DNA from: Eubacteriaceae bacterium
GTDB taxonomy: Bacteria; Bacillota; Clostridia; Lachnospirales; Lachnospiraceae
Direction of reading: 5' to 3'
Assembly (NCBI GenBank): GCA_910574015.1
Contig: CAJSYQ010000028.1
Coordinates: forward strand, 1-49,572
Length of the DNA stretch: 49,572 nt
Shown: in pieces, positions 33,663 through 42,895 of the stretch
Numbering within the stretch: the first letter of the stretch is position 1
How the letters are laid out: each line of letters begins with the position of its first letter
The notes under the pieces: model-generated
Seen by the model: only the letters and a program-made list of their open reading frames with translations
The model's database searches: none
What the model was told of the DNA's origin: nothing
Program-made: the position numbers and the translations under genes

Positions 33663-34629
33663 GCTTAAAATTTTGAATATGGACGAAATACTTGCTACTG
33701 AGGTCGAGTGGCTTTGGTATCCGTATATTCCTTACGGAAAGATAACCATTGTCCACGGCGACCCCGGCGACGGAAAAACAATGATGATTTTACAGTTAGC
33801 TTCTATCTTATCAAGGGGAGATAAACTGCCTTGTGATGATACGGAGCGTGAGCCGATAAAAATTATTTACCAAACCGCAGAGGATGGGCTTGGCGATACA
33901 ATTAAGCCCCGTCTGCTTGCAGGGGATGCCGACTGTACGCAAATCAAGGTAATTGACGAGTCGGAAGCTGTACTCTCAATGCTTGATGAAAGAATTGAAC
34001 AGGCAATTATTGAAACGGGCGCAAAGGTAATTATTTTAGACCCCGTACAAGCGTATATCGGCGCTCAAGTTGATATGAACAGGGCAAACGAAGTCCGCAA
34101 TGTCCTTTCGCAGTTAGGTCGGGTAGCAGAAAAACATGGATGCGCCGTTATCCTTGTCGGACACTTGAATAAAGTACACGGCGGCAAAGCAAATTACAGA
34201 GGGCTTGGCTCAATCGACTTCCAAGCAACGGCACGAAGCGTACTCATTGTCGGCAGGCTCAAGGAAAACAAGGAAGTGCGGGTAGTTGCGCATGAAAAAT
34301 CTTCCCTTGCGCCTGAAGGTGAGCCTATTGCTTTTGAACTGAATAAAGAAACTGGATTTGTGTGGAAAGGTCATTATGATATTTCCATTGATGATTTATT
34401 AAACGGCATTAGCCGTGAAAAGAAATCCGAACAAGCAGAGAAATTAATCATGGATTGCCTGTCTGATGGGAAATGCCAACAGCAGCTTATATTAAAGAAA
34501 GCACAGAATATCGGCATCTCAAAAAGAGTGCTTGACGAAGCAAAAAAATCTCTCGGCGTTAAGTCAATAAAGGAAGGCAATGGGTGGTATTGGGAACTTC
34601 CCGAAGAAAAAGAAGCGAGCAACTGTTAA
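33655..34629 (+). CDS. RecA-like AAA ATPase (RepA/DnaB-type)
   Basis: 324 aa; ATG 33655 preferred over GTG 33646. Walker A VHGDPGDGKTMMIL (about 34-47), Walker B VIILDPVQAY (about 123-132), then VILVGHLNKVHGG and the Gln/Arg-containing ATARSVLIVGRL; a C-terminal winged-helix-like tail (QLILKKAQNIGISKRVLDEAKKSL). This resembles hexameric RepA-like ATPases of mobile elements and may unwind or load DNA for element replication. It lies between int/MobC and the relaxase gene. Confidence 0.85.
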   Translation: MAELKILNMDEILATEVEWLWYPYIPYGKITIVHGDPGDGKTMMILQLASILSRGDKLPCDDTEREPIKIIYQTAEDGLGDTIKPRLLAGDADCTQIKVIDESEAVLSMLDERIEQAIIETGAKVIILDPVQAYIGAQVDMNRANEVRNVLSQLGRVAEKHGCAVILVGHLNKVHGGKANYRGLGSIDFQATARSVLIVGRLKENKEVRVVAHEKSSLAPEGEPIAFELNKETGFVWKGHYDISIDDLLNGISREKKSEQAEKLIMDCLSDGKCQQQLILKKAQNIGISKRVLDEAKKSLGVKSIKEGNGWYWELPEEKEASNC

Positions 34630-34875
34630 GGTTGCAACATTGCATATGTTTAGGACAAGTGCAATCTTGCAATGTTCTTTTTCGGTTGGGAGTGAGCAAA
34701 ATTAAAGTTTTTGCGGGGTGCAGGGGGCTTTTTACAAAAAGCCGCCCTCGCCCCTCGGAGAGCGCAAAACCTGCCTGCAGGTTGCATTTTTGTTGGCACA
34801 GCTGACAAAAGTGCTTTTGCGTTACTTTCGGGAAAGTAACAAAGCCTACCAGCCGAAAAGAAAGGGAGTGATTTT
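34630..34875. other. Candidate origin of transfer upstream of the MobV relaxase
   Basis: This gene-free stretch has several inverted repeats: GGGGGCTTTTT with AAAAGCC (about 34726-34745), CCTGCCTGCAGG (about 34770), and the perfect GTTACTTTC (34821-34829) with GAAAGTAAC (34832-34840) separated by 2 bases. MobV relaxases usually nick just upstream of their own gene in such structures. The nick site cannot be assigned. Confidence 0.5.
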
Positions 34876-36054
34876 ATAAGACGGACGATTAGCGCAATGG
34901 TTGGGAAAGGCTCGGTCAACCATAACAGCCGCAAATTTAAGGCTGAAAATGTGGATGGTGACCGTTCACACCTTAATGTAGATTACTGCAATGAGAATAT
35001 AAAGAAAGTGTATCATAAGCTATTCGATGAAGCGTTACAGAGATATAACGAGAAACAGACAAGGGCAGACCGCTGCATTGCCGATTATTACGAGAAGATA
35101 CGGAACTCAAAGCAGGAAAAGCCGTTCCATGAACTGATTTTGCAGATTGGGGATAAAGAAAATATGGGTGCAGGAAGTGAGAACGGACAGCTTGCAAGGA
35201 AGATTTTAGATGAATATTATCATGGATTCCAAGAGAGGAACCCTAATCTCTATGTATTTTCCGCTCATATCCATATGGATGAAGCAACGCCGCATCTTCA
35301 TATTGATTTTGTCCCATTCACGACTGGCAGTAAGCGCGGGCTTGATACGAGGGTATCTTTGAAACAGGCGTTGGCGGCGCAGGGATTCAAAGGCGGCTCC
35401 CGTGGCGATACGGAGTGGAGCCAGTGGGTACAGTCCGAAAAAGAAAACCTTGCCGCTGTGATGGGGCGGCATGGCATTGAATGGGAGCATAAAGGCACGC
35501 ATGAGAAACATTTGTCTGTCCTTGATTATAAAAAGCAGGAACGGGAAAAAGAGGTCATCCAACTTGAAGGGCAGATTTCAGAGAAAAAAGAGGAATTTCA
35601 AGTATTGTCGGACAGGGTGGAGAATTACGACAAAGGCATGGAAAATCTAAAAACTCTGGAACAGGCGCTTGATTCTTCTCCTGAATACCAGTTGCCAGAG
35701 GTGCAGGGATTCATGTCTGCGAAGTCATATAGAAACAAAGTGGCAGAGCCTTTAGTGCAAAATCTGAAATCACTTGTTAGAACGGCTCTTATACGGTGCT
35801 TTAAAGCGTGGGACAGCTACTATCGTCTGAATGCCACAAATAGCAATCTCCACCGTGAAAATGAAGGGTTGAGGAAAATCAATGAGAAACTGGCGGGGGA
35901 AAATGAAAACCTCCGTGTGGAAAACAAAGATTATAAGCTACTCCGAAAGGCATTTGGAAGTAAGCAGATAGACAATCTTTTAGGGCAGGCAAAAGTGATA
36001 CAGCAATCAAAACAGCGTGGAAAGCACTTTAAAAACAACAAAGAGGAAAGGTAG
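34876..36054 (+). CDS. MobV-family relaxase with apparent ATA start
   Basis: 393 aa if it begins at ATA 34876, which lies 8 bases after a GGGAGTG site and gives RRTISAMVGKGSVNHNSRKF, the conserved N-terminus of this family (normally M[S/R]RTISAMVGKG). The first ATG (34897) would remove seven residues. The Pre/Mob domain has the HxH metal motif in SAHIHMDEATPHLHIDFVPF (about 133-152). A long coiled coil follows (about 215-390). It nicks oriT and pilots the strand in mobilization by a helper element. Whether AUA is used or ATG was lost by mutation is not clear. Confidence 0.85.
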   Translation: MRRTISAMVGKGSVNHNSRKFKAENVDGDRSHLNVDYCNENIKKVYHKLFDEALQRYNEKQTRADRCIADYYEKIRNSKQEKPFHELILQIGDKENMGAGSENGQLARKILDEYYHGFQERNPNLYVFSAHIHMDEATPHLHIDFVPFTTGSKRGLDTRVSLKQALAAQGFKGGSRGDTEWSQWVQSEKENLAAVMGRHGIEWEHKGTHEKHLSVLDYKKQEREKEVIQLEGQISEKKEEFQVLSDRVENYDKGMENLKTLEQALDSSPEYQLPEVQGFMSAKSYRNKVAEPLVQNLKSLVRTALIRCFKAWDSYYRLNATNSNLHRENEGLRKINEKLAGENENLRVENKDYKLLRKAFGSKQIDNLLGQAKVIQQSKQRGKHFKNNKEER

Positions 36055-36062
36055 GAAACATT

Positions 36063-36131
36063 ATGGAAAATAGGATTTATGACGAAAATAATGGTCTTTG
36101 GTATGCAAAGCAAGGGGATTACTTAACTTAA
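36063..36131 (+). pseudogene. N-terminal fragment of a TnpV-like gene
   Basis: ATG 36063 to TAA 36129-36131 encodes 22 residues (ENRIYDENNGLWYAKQGDYL...), which match the beginning of TnpV proteins. The continuation expected after GDY is missing; instead an intact TnpV gene starts 86 bases later. Looks like an old deletion or recombination between TnpV copies. Confidence 0.55.
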
Positions 36132-36216
36132 AGATAGTATATACATACAGCCTGCTGACACATTGCTTGCAGATGCCCCGCAGAAACCAAACCATACAGA
36201 AAAGGAGTTTTTGCAT

Positions 36217-36588
36217 ATGAAGTCAATATTTGAACAGTTAGGCGGCACATATCACGAAGAAAATGGGTATCTTATTCCAGATTTAATATTACCCAACGAA
36301 GAAGAACAGCCGATAGGCACATGGGGACAGCGGCATCAGGATTATCTGAAACAGTACCACAAGGTTACATACACCAATCTTCTCACAAGTGGCAGACTGA
36401 ACTCCTATCTAGCCGTCATTGACAGGCAGGCGCAGGAACGCTTTGAAAGGCTTATAGAGAGCATGAAACAGGCACAGGACATAACGGAACGACTAAAGGA
36501 AGAAAATGCCATAGAGTGGACAGGCAAAATAAATAATATAAGGGCTTGTGCGAGGGAAATTGTGAACGGAGAAATTATTTTTATATAA
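36217..36588 (+). CDS. tnpV: TnpV family transposon-encoded protein
   Basis: 123 aa from ATG 36217, which follows AAAAGGAG; the frame is open upstream but the internal start is better. Family features are FEQLGGTYHEENGYLIPDLI, PIGTWGQRHQDYLKQYHK, YTNLLTSGRLNSYLAVIDRQAQERF and the end WTGKINNIRACAREIVNGEIIF. TnpV is carried by Tn4451-type and related elements; its role is unknown. Confidence 0.85.
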   Translation: MKSIFEQLGGTYHEENGYLIPDLILPNEEEQPIGTWGQRHQDYLKQYHKVTYTNLLTSGRLNSYLAVIDRQAQERFERLIESMKQAQDITERLKEENAIEWTGKINNIRACAREIVNGEIIFI

Positions 36589-36640
36589 TCAGAATTGGCG
36601 GCAGGGAATATAATTCTTTGCCGCCTTTCAAATGGAGTAA

Positions 36641-38044
36641 CTATATTATGAAATTAGCTTGTGAAATATATTGCTGATTCTTATCCAGCAAATGTTTTAG
36701 GGTTTTCAGTCCTGTTTCCAATTGTTGTAAGGAATCAGGGGAACAGGTTGCAATTCTTATAGCTGTGGATTCAGCTTTGCCAACGGTAAAACGGTCAGAA
36801 CAGAAGATATGAATGCCATTGTCTGTTGCCTGCATTTCCAACTGATAACCGTTATAATGGGCAGGCAGGGGCAGCCATTGGAAGAAGCTGTATTCATTCG
36901 GGCAGATGCTGTCTGGAAAGTATTTTTTATATATCCTGTTCCGTTCTTTTGCCTGTCTTTTTTTCTGCCCTATGATTCTGCCTGCATTGCCGCTTGCAAT
37001 TAATTCGCTTATAATTTCTGCGTTAAGCAGCGGTATTTTCAAATTTACATTATTAGCCGTTTCAAGAAAGGTTTGTCTTAAGCAATCAGGGATAACCATA
37101 TATGCGCATCTTAAGCCTGCTGAAAGTGATTTTGACAGGCTGTGCAGGTAAATGGTATTATCTGGTATCAATGTCTGAATCGGTTCTCCTGTATCATTTG
37201 CAATAAATCCATAAGCGTCATCTTCCATTAAAATCAGATGGTATTGCTGTATGAGGCTGGCAATTTTCCTTTTTCGTTCCATTGACATGACAGTTCCTGT
37301 CGGATTATTGCAGGACGGCATTAGGAAGATTCCTTTTATATCCATTATCCTGCACTGCTTTTCCACTAGGTCGGGTATCATTCCATCCTCATCTGCGGCT
37401 ACTGATATCAACTGGACATTTAACTGTCTGGCTAAGCCGATAAAATTGGAATAAGTGTAAGAATCAGTTAGGATTTTATCTCCAGAGTGGAAAAGAGCCA
37501 AAAATACAATCGTCAGGGCATTTTGAGTTCCTGCCGTCAGCATGATGTTTTCAGGCTCTGTTTCTATATGGAAAGATTTCAGCCATTTTATGGCGGTCTG
37601 TTTGTGCTTGTAAGATTCCGATATGCTGTCAAATTCAAAAAGATACTGGGAAGTATTGCGTTGTATGGTTTTTTGCGCAATATCAGCGACAATCTTATTA
37701 TACTGGTAAAAAGGTCTGATTATGCCCAGTTCTACGCACCCGTTATTTGCCTTATGTAAAAAAGGGATGGCGGCATTTGGGGATACAAATGTGCCTTGCC
37801 CTATATTGGCATAGATTAGCCCCTTATTTTCACAAATCTTGAATGCACGGGTTATTGTGCTTAGGTTCAAATCAAGAAAGTCTGCTAATTCCCTTTGGGG
37901 CGGCAGTTTTGTATTTCCAGCCAGTTTGCCGCTTTGGATATCCTGTTCCAAAAGTTCCGCAATAGATATATAAATTGGTGATTTTAATTTTTCTTTATCG
38001 GGTATCCATGGCATTGGGTAATTTTCAAAAGAATTAACTGGCAA
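36641..38044 (-). CDS. MocR-type GntR/aminotransferase transcription regulator
   Basis: 467 aa from TTG at 38044, preceded by GGGAGGG at a suitable distance; an upstream in-frame ATG (38110) overlaps the promoter. The N-terminal GntR winged HTH (YISIAELLEQDIQSGKLAG, LPPQRELADFLDLNLSTITRAF) is fused to a fold-I aminotransferase-like domain: MLTAGTQNALTIV, MPSCNNPTGTVMS, MEDDAYGF and the PLP lysine in YLHSLSKSLSAGLR. Such proteins bind PLP and sense metabolites. It diverges from a MATE pump gene across a region with inverted repeats, so it very probably controls that pump. Confidence 0.92.
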   Translation of the reverse strand: MPVNSFENYPMPWIPDKEKLKSPIYISIAELLEQDIQSGKLAGNTKLPPQRELADFLDLNLSTITRAFKICENKGLIYANIGQGTFVSPNAAIPFLHKANNGCVELGIIRPFYQYNKIVADIAQKTIQRNTSQYLFEFDSISESYKHKQTAIKWLKSFHIETEPENIMLTAGTQNALTIVFLALFHSGDKILTDSYTYSNFIGLARQLNVQLISVAADEDGMIPDLVEKQCRIMDIKGIFLMPSCNNPTGTVMSMERKRKIASLIQQYHLILMEDDAYGFIANDTGEPIQTLIPDNTIYLHSLSKSLSAGLRCAYMVIPDCLRQTFLETANNVNLKIPLLNAEIISELIASGNAGRIIGQKKRQAKERNRIYKKYFPDSICPNEYSFFQWLPLPAHYNGYQLEMQATDNGIHIFCSDRFTVGKAESTAIRIATCSPDSLQQLETGLKTLKHLLDKNQQYISQANFII

Positions 38045-38074
38045 GCTTTTTCCCTCCCTGCTCAAAATTGTCTT

Positions 38075-38150
38075 ACATACAATATTAGCATTGAAAACAT
38101 ACAAAGTCAAGAATATAATCTATATTGTATGTATTGTGTGCAAACAATAC
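38075..38150. promoter_or_regulatory. Divergent promoter/operator region of MocR and MATE genes
   Basis: Minus-strand TTGACT (plus 38105-38110) and TAATAT (38082-38087), spacer 17, serve the MocR gene. A perfect 11-bp inverted repeat, ACATACAATAT (38075-38085) and ATATTGTATGT (38122-38132), brackets this promoter. GTATTGT (38131-38137) and ACAATAC (38144-38150) form a further palindrome next to the MATE gene. These are the best candidate binding sites of the regulator. Confidence 0.65.
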
Positions 38151-38200
38151 CATGCAACAAAAAGGAATAAATTTTATTTTAGTAGGAAAGAGGTTACGAA

Positions 38201-39526
38201 ATGAAGGATTTAACGAGAGAACATGAGTTAAAGACAATATTTTTATTTTCACTGCCAATTTTGGTCGGCAATCTATTCCAGCAACTATATAATCTTGCGG
38301 ATACGGTTATTGTAGGTAATTTTTTGGGGAAAGAATGTCTGGCGGCGGTAGGGTTCAGTTTTCAGATACACTATCTGCTGATTGCCCTTTCTATGGGCAT
38401 TTCAATGGGGGCAAGCATATTGGTTTCACGTTATTTTGGCAGTAAGGACATGGAATCTGCGAAAAAAGTTATGGATACGGGATTTGCTTTCTGCTTTTGC
38501 CTCAGTTTGATAATTGCTGCTTTGGGCATATGTTTTTCCTATCAGATTCTGCTTGTCTTCCGAGTGCCGTCCGCTTTGCTTGAAGCGGCTGACATATATC
38601 TTAAAATTATGTTTATCGGCGTTATCCCCACGTTTGCATATAACGCGCTTACAAATATTCTTCGCGGGATGGGGGATTCAAAAACACCTACATATATTCT
38701 GATAGTGGCAGCGCTTCTGAATATTGTGCTTGATATATTGTTCATTAAGGCATTCGGAATGGGTGTGGCAGGGGCGGCATTTGCGACTGTGTTATCGCAG
38801 CTTTTGTCATTTATCGTTTGTATGGTATATATGAAAATACATTATCGCAGCTTGTTTATTAATGTATTGCATTTACAGTTTGACAAGGCAGAATTAAAAA
38901 AGAGCTTGAAGATAGGTACGCCCGCCATGATACAGCAAGTATTTGTGAGTGTGGGATTTATGTCATTGCAGTTTCTGATTAATGGGTTTGGCACGGATTG
39001 CATGGCGGCATATACTGCCGCATCTAAGGTAGATGCTTTTGCAGAAATGCCCGCCTTGAACTTAGGGCAGGCTATGACTAATTTTACTGCCCAGAATTTA
39101 GGGGCAAAAAGGAAAGACAGGGTATTGAAAGGCGGGAAATACGCATTGGTTATGGGGATTGCAGTATCAGCGTGTATTTCTGTTGTCATTGTATTGTTTC
39201 CGTCTGTATTTATATCAATATTCAATAGGGATACGTCTGTTTTAGATATTGGCAACAGCTATCTGAAGATTGTGCCTGCTTTTTATATTATCTTTGCAGC
39301 CATGCAGGTATTAAACGGATTGCTTTTGGGGTATGGAAAATCATTTGTGCCGATGATTGCTTCCATATGTTCCCTGTGCTGTCTTCAAGTGCCTGTCGCT
39401 ATTATTTTGTCTGGCACAAAGCTTGGTTATAATGGAATTTGGATAGCCGCTCCAATCGGCTGGTTTGGAGGGCTATTAATCCGCGCAATTTATTTTTATC
39501 ATGTCAGCAAAAAAGAAAAACAATAA
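38201..39526 (+). CDS. MATE family efflux transporter (island cargo)
   Basis: 441 aa, AGAGG upstream of ATG 38201. Twelve predicted helices; starts TIFLFSLPILVGNLFQQLYNLADTVIVGNFLG, with NILRGMGDSKTPTY in the first half and LNGLLLGYGKSFVPM in the second, as in MATE pumps. It is clearly a different subgroup from the chromosomal MATE at 26103. AT-richer codon use agrees with acquisition. Together with the divergent MocR regulator it forms a two-gene export unit whose inducer and substrate are unknown. Confidence 0.93.
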   Translation: MKDLTREHELKTIFLFSLPILVGNLFQQLYNLADTVIVGNFLGKECLAAVGFSFQIHYLLIALSMGISMGASILVSRYFGSKDMESAKKVMDTGFAFCFCLSLIIAALGICFSYQILLVFRVPSALLEAADIYLKIMFIGVIPTFAYNALTNILRGMGDSKTPTYILIVAALLNIVLDILFIKAFGMGVAGAAFATVLSQLLSFIVCMVYMKIHYRSLFINVLHLQFDKAELKKSLKIGTPAMIQQVFVSVGFMSLQFLINGFGTDCMAAYTAASKVDAFAEMPALNLGQAMTNFTAQNLGAKRKDRVLKGGKYALVMGIAVSACISVVIVLFPSVFISIFNRDTSVLDIGNSYLKIVPAFYIIFAAMQVLNGLLLGYGKSFVPMIASICSLCCLQVPVAIILSGTKLGYNGIWIAAPIGWFGGLLIRAIYFYHVSKKEKQ

Positions 39527-39561
39527 AAATATACATAAAGAATTTTACCAAACTTGAATCA

Positions 39562-39678
39562 ATGGATAAAAAATTAATGTGGCAATTTAAGCAACAGCTA
39601 TCTGCAAAAAAACAAATTTGTGTTGAGGATAAAAAGAAGATGGATAGCTATTGCTTATTGCCTGCATTTCATTCATAG
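39562..39678 (+). CDS. Possible 38-aa ORF
   Basis: ATG 39562 to TAG 39678, Lys/Gln-rich (DKKLMWQFKQQLSAKKQICV...). No good ribosome binding site (only TTGAATCA upstream) and no family recognised. May be a remnant or a chance ORF. Confidence 0.25.
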   Translation: MDKKLMWQFKQQLSAKKQICVEDKKKMDSYCLLPAFHS

Positions 39679-39753
39679 CATGGATGTTCACCATATAAAA
39701 AAACGGCGTGTGGTGGGCGGTATTGCTATGCCCTAAAAAACTTAACAGACACT

Positions 39754-39788
39754 CTCCAGACCTGTTTTTGAAGTTTGGAGGGTTTTTT
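39754..39788 (+). terminator. Rho-independent terminator
   Basis: CTCCAGAC (39754-39761) with GTTTGGAG (39773-39780; one G-T pair), followed by GGTTTTTT. Closes the MATE transcript. The following 320 bases (39789-40112) hold no convincing gene; an open frame there overlaps the leader of the next gene. Confidence 0.75.
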
Positions 39789-40061
39789 ATGTTCTTTTTT
39801 CGGGCGGTAATCTATCTGCTCATGCAACACAGAATTTATCCGTACATAGCATATCGGGGAATAGCAGGAAGCCAGTTAAAAAAATCCCTGCCCATGCAAC
39901 GCTACTTCTTGCCATGCAACCAGAAGTATAATCTCCACTTAACAGAATATGTATCTCCTATAACCGTAGAGGTCACCGAGCCTTTGCGGTTTTTCTTTTG
40001 TCGTTTTTTATCGGAATGTGCCGCAGGGCTGTTTCTGCTGTTGGCTGCCGTTCGCCTCCTA

Positions 40062-40102
40062 TCCAATCTGGTTTTTAGCATTTTCAAAAATTTCAGATTG
40101 GA
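40062..40102 (+). promoter_or_regulatory. Stem that would hide the ribosome binding site of the sigma-like gene
   Basis: TCCAATCTG (40062-40070) pairs perfectly with CAGATTGGA (40094-40102); the right arm enters the GGAGG (40100-40104) of the gene starting at 40113. CCTCCT at 40055-40060 could alternatively pair with the same site. This may control translation. Confidence 0.5.
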
Positions 40103-40112
40103 GGAAAAAAGA

Positions 40113-40538
40113 ATGGCATACAACAACGGACGGGAGAACAGGAAATGGCTTATCTGGAAAGAAGCCGAGGAAAAAATATTACGGGAGCATGGAGTTGATG
40201 AAACCACCATTGAACAAATCCGCACAGACGACAGGGCAGACTTCAATTCCAACAGGCGGTTTTACCATTGGACAAGCGACTTTGGCGAATACCTTGAGGG
40301 AATGGCAGACAGGGAGCGGAATGCCGAGGTAAAGACCGTTGCTGATTTACTGGATGAGATTGAGGACGAAACTCTGTATCGGGCATTGCTTACGGTGGAC
40401 AGGCGTACCCTGCAAATCATCCTGCTGAAAATGCAGGGCTATTCCACAAAGGAAATTGCACCGCTTGTTGGATTGACAACAGGGGCTATTTATGCACGAT
40501 TAGACCATCTGCGGAAAAAGTTGCGGAAGATTTTATAA
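40113..40538 (+). CDS. Sigma-70 region 4-like protein of conjugative/mobilizable elements
   Basis: 141 aa, ATG 40113 with GGAGG. The C-terminal third, LTVDRRTLQIILLKMQGYSTKEIAPLVGLTTGAIYARLDHLRKKLRK, is a sigma region 4-type HTH; the N-terminal part is charged (ENRKWLIWKEAEEKILREHGVDE). Proteins of this type occur in Tn916/Tn1549-like elements next to the mobilization genes and may activate or time their expression. There is no region 2, so it is not a full sigma factor. Confidence 0.8.
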   Translation: MAYNNGRENRKWLIWKEAEEKILREHGVDETTIEQIRTDDRADFNSNRRFYHWTSDFGEYLEGMADRERNAEVKTVADLLDEIEDETLYRALLTVDRRTLQIILLKMQGYSTKEIAPLVGLTTGAIYARLDHLRKKLRKIL

Positions 40539-41171
40539 CCAACTAATAAAGACAGCTTTTTGACGGGCTATTGGGTGGGGGATAAAATTCCCCCGCCAAA
40601 TTATAAAATTGATGTATAAAATTCCTGTCCACAGGGAATACTAAAAAGTTTGCCCAAAATCTTGACATGGGTACAGCCGCTATGATATTCTGAAATACCC
40701 GTGAGGGAATTGGAAGATTGAAAATGAAATAGCACATAGATGGAAGAACGGAATGTCAGCCAATGGACAAGGCTGACCGCTGCCGAATTTATGCTGCCCT
40801 TTTCGGCTGGTGTATGGTAGCATGGTTTTGAATTTCAAAGCCGTTACATAGCATTGCGAATCCGAGCAGGAGAAAACACTCCTGTCATTCGTGGTGCGGT
40901 GTGGCGGCTTTTTCATTTATCCAAAAGTCAAGAGAAATCAAATCCAGAACGGAGGTGCAGGGACATAGGATTTTCTTTTCGGAGGGTAAGACAGGCGTTA
41001 AGAATACCGCTGCACAGGAAAAATGCTCTGTGGCATTGTCCACAGAGATAGCGAGCATCGGATTGTGTCAGCCACAATCCCAATCCATGCCGCTTGCAGG
41101 CATGGACTAACTCAGGGGACAGCCCCTGAATACCCCGAAGAAAGGAATTTAAGACTGGAGGATTAAGGAAA
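40539..41171. other. Gene-free mobilization leader with candidate oriT
   Basis: Contents: a likely promoter with TTGACA near 40661; a hairpin GTCAGCC (40755-40761) with GGCTGAC (40771-40777); and a cluster of three hairpins just before mobC: GGATTGTG/CACAATCC (41060-41080), CCATGCC/GGCATGG (41085-41105) and CAGGGG/CCCCTG (41113-41128). Such clusters beside mobC and relaxase genes typically form the origin of transfer. ORFs here look like chance reading frames. Confidence 0.55.
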
Positions 41172-41528
41172 ATGAGCAAAGAAGAATCAGAAAAGGGCGT
41201 GCGGAATGTCCCGATTACCGTCCGATTGAACGAGGGAGAACATGAAAAATTAAAGCAGTGCGCCGCCGCTTGCGGTCTGTCCGCTGCCGAATTTATGCGC
41301 CAGTTATGCAAGGGAAACGCCCCGCAGCCGAAGCCAAAAACCGAGTTTTGGGAACTGTTAAACAAGCTCTATGAAGTGCATGACGCTTTCAAAAAGTGTG
41401 TCCCATACTATCCAACCGCCACTGAAATCTGTAAGGAGATTGAGGATTTTATCTTAGAACTGCAACAGAAAACAACTCTCCCACAACGGTTCAGCATAGA
41501 AGAATTGACAGAACAGGGGGCGGTCTGA
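41172..41528 (+). CDS. mobC: MobC family mobilization protein
   Basis: 118 aa. A ribbon-helix-helix N-terminus (NVPITVRLNEGEHEKLKQCAA, CGLSAAEFMRQLCKG) and helical C-terminus (FWELLNKLYEVHDAFKKC, ICKEIEDFILELQQ) are typical of MobC, which helps the relaxase open and nick oriT. The relaxase gene starts 1 base after its stop. Confidence 0.88.
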   Translation: MSKEESEKGVRNVPITVRLNEGEHEKLKQCAAACGLSAAEFMRQLCKGNAPQPKPKTEFWELLNKLYEVHDAFKKCVPYYPTATEICKEIEDFILELQQKTTLPQRFSIEELTEQGAV

Positions 41529-41529
41529 T

Positions 41530-42895
41530 ATGGCGGTAACGAGCCTATGGCATGTCAAAGGGAGCATAAAAGACGTGATTGACTATATAGAAAAATCCAG
41601 AAAAGACCGTGCCGAATGAAGATATGCAGGACTTCTTTGACGTGTTCTCCTATGTGAAAAATCCGTCAAAAACAAATGAGGGCGAGTATGTTTCCGCTAT
41701 CAACTGTTTGAAAGAAACCGCATTACAGCAGATGATTTTGACAAAGAAGCAGTACCAAAAGACAGGCGGATATATCGCATGGCACGGCTACCAGAGCTTC
41801 AAGCCAGACGAGGTAACGCCCGAACAGTGCCACGAAATCGGATTAAAACTGGCAAGGGAAATGTGGGGCGATAAATACCAGATAATCGTTGCCACCCACC
41901 TTGACAAAGGACATCTCCATAATCATTTCTGTTTTAACTCCGTTTCTTATCTGGATGGGAGCAAATATAATTACTCAAAATCCGAACAGAAACGGCTAAG
42001 GGAGGTGTCCGACCGCTTATGCCGAGAGTACAGTTTATCGGTGATTGAAAACCCCAAGAAAGCCCCTGCAAGACCGCTGTATCTGGACGAAAAAAGCGGA
42101 AAGCCGACACGGTACAACGTCTATCGGGAGGATTTAAGGGAAGCAATCAACGGGAGCAGGGATTTACAGCACATGATGAAATACCTTACCGATAAAGGAT
42201 ATGAGATTGATTTTTCGGGCAGCCATTGGAAAATGAAGCTGCCGCAGTACAGGCATTTCACAAGGTTAGACACGCTTGACGAACGGCTGACTCCCGATTT
42301 CATACGGTCATGTTTAGGCGGGGCTTCCCGATATGGAAACTACAAAGCAAGGATTTCCTACTCCCCGCATATGCCAGAGCAGTATAAAAACGCATGGAAA
42401 CCGCATCAGAAAACCACAGGGATTTTAGCGTTGTATTACCACTGGTGCTATCAGCTGGGGATATTCCCCAAAGGCACAGACTACAAGCCGGCAAGCCCGC
42501 TGATGAAAGAGGAGCTTCGGAAACTGGACGAGATTACCGCACAGGTAAGGTATATGTCAAAGCATAACATCTCTACCCTTTCCGACTTACACGCCGACAG
42601 GGAGAAAAACCAGACCGAAATGAATAAACTGATTGACTACCGCCAGCACTTGCGGAACAAGGTACGCCGTGCCACACCAGCCGAAAAAGAAACACTCCGA
42701 GCCGAAAAGCAGGGCGTGACGGAGCAGATAACAGAGCTTAGGAAACGGCTGAAATATGCAGACGGGATTGAAAAACGCTCTGCCCATATCGACAACTGCT
42801 TAGACCAAATCCACGATACGATTGAAAACCAGCGGTTAAACCAACAGAAACAGCCAGTTAAAACAGACCGCAGGAGGGAGGAATCATTACGGTAA
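41530..42895 (+). pseudogene. Relaxase (MobP-like), frameshifted near the N-terminus
   Basis: ATG 41530 begins AVTSLWHVKGSIKDVIDYIE..., which runs into a stop at 41617-41619. Removing one A from the run of five A at 41591-41595 restores ...DYIENPEKTVPNEDMQDFFDVF and the remaining about 430 residues without a stop. The main part carries the relaxase domain: IAWHGYQSFKPDEVTPEQCHEIG, the HxH metal motif in THLDKGHLHNHFCFNSVSY, and a helical C-terminus. The nucleophilic Tyr region of such enzymes is not certain. As written, the protein would start at GTG 41609 and lack its first 26 residues. Confidence 0.85.

Noticed and set aside
39708-40112. Long open frame upstream of and in phase with the sigma-like gene
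   Set aside because: It begins in the terminator region, has no good ribosome binding site and contains the leader hairpin; the ATG at 40113 with GGAGG is the real start.
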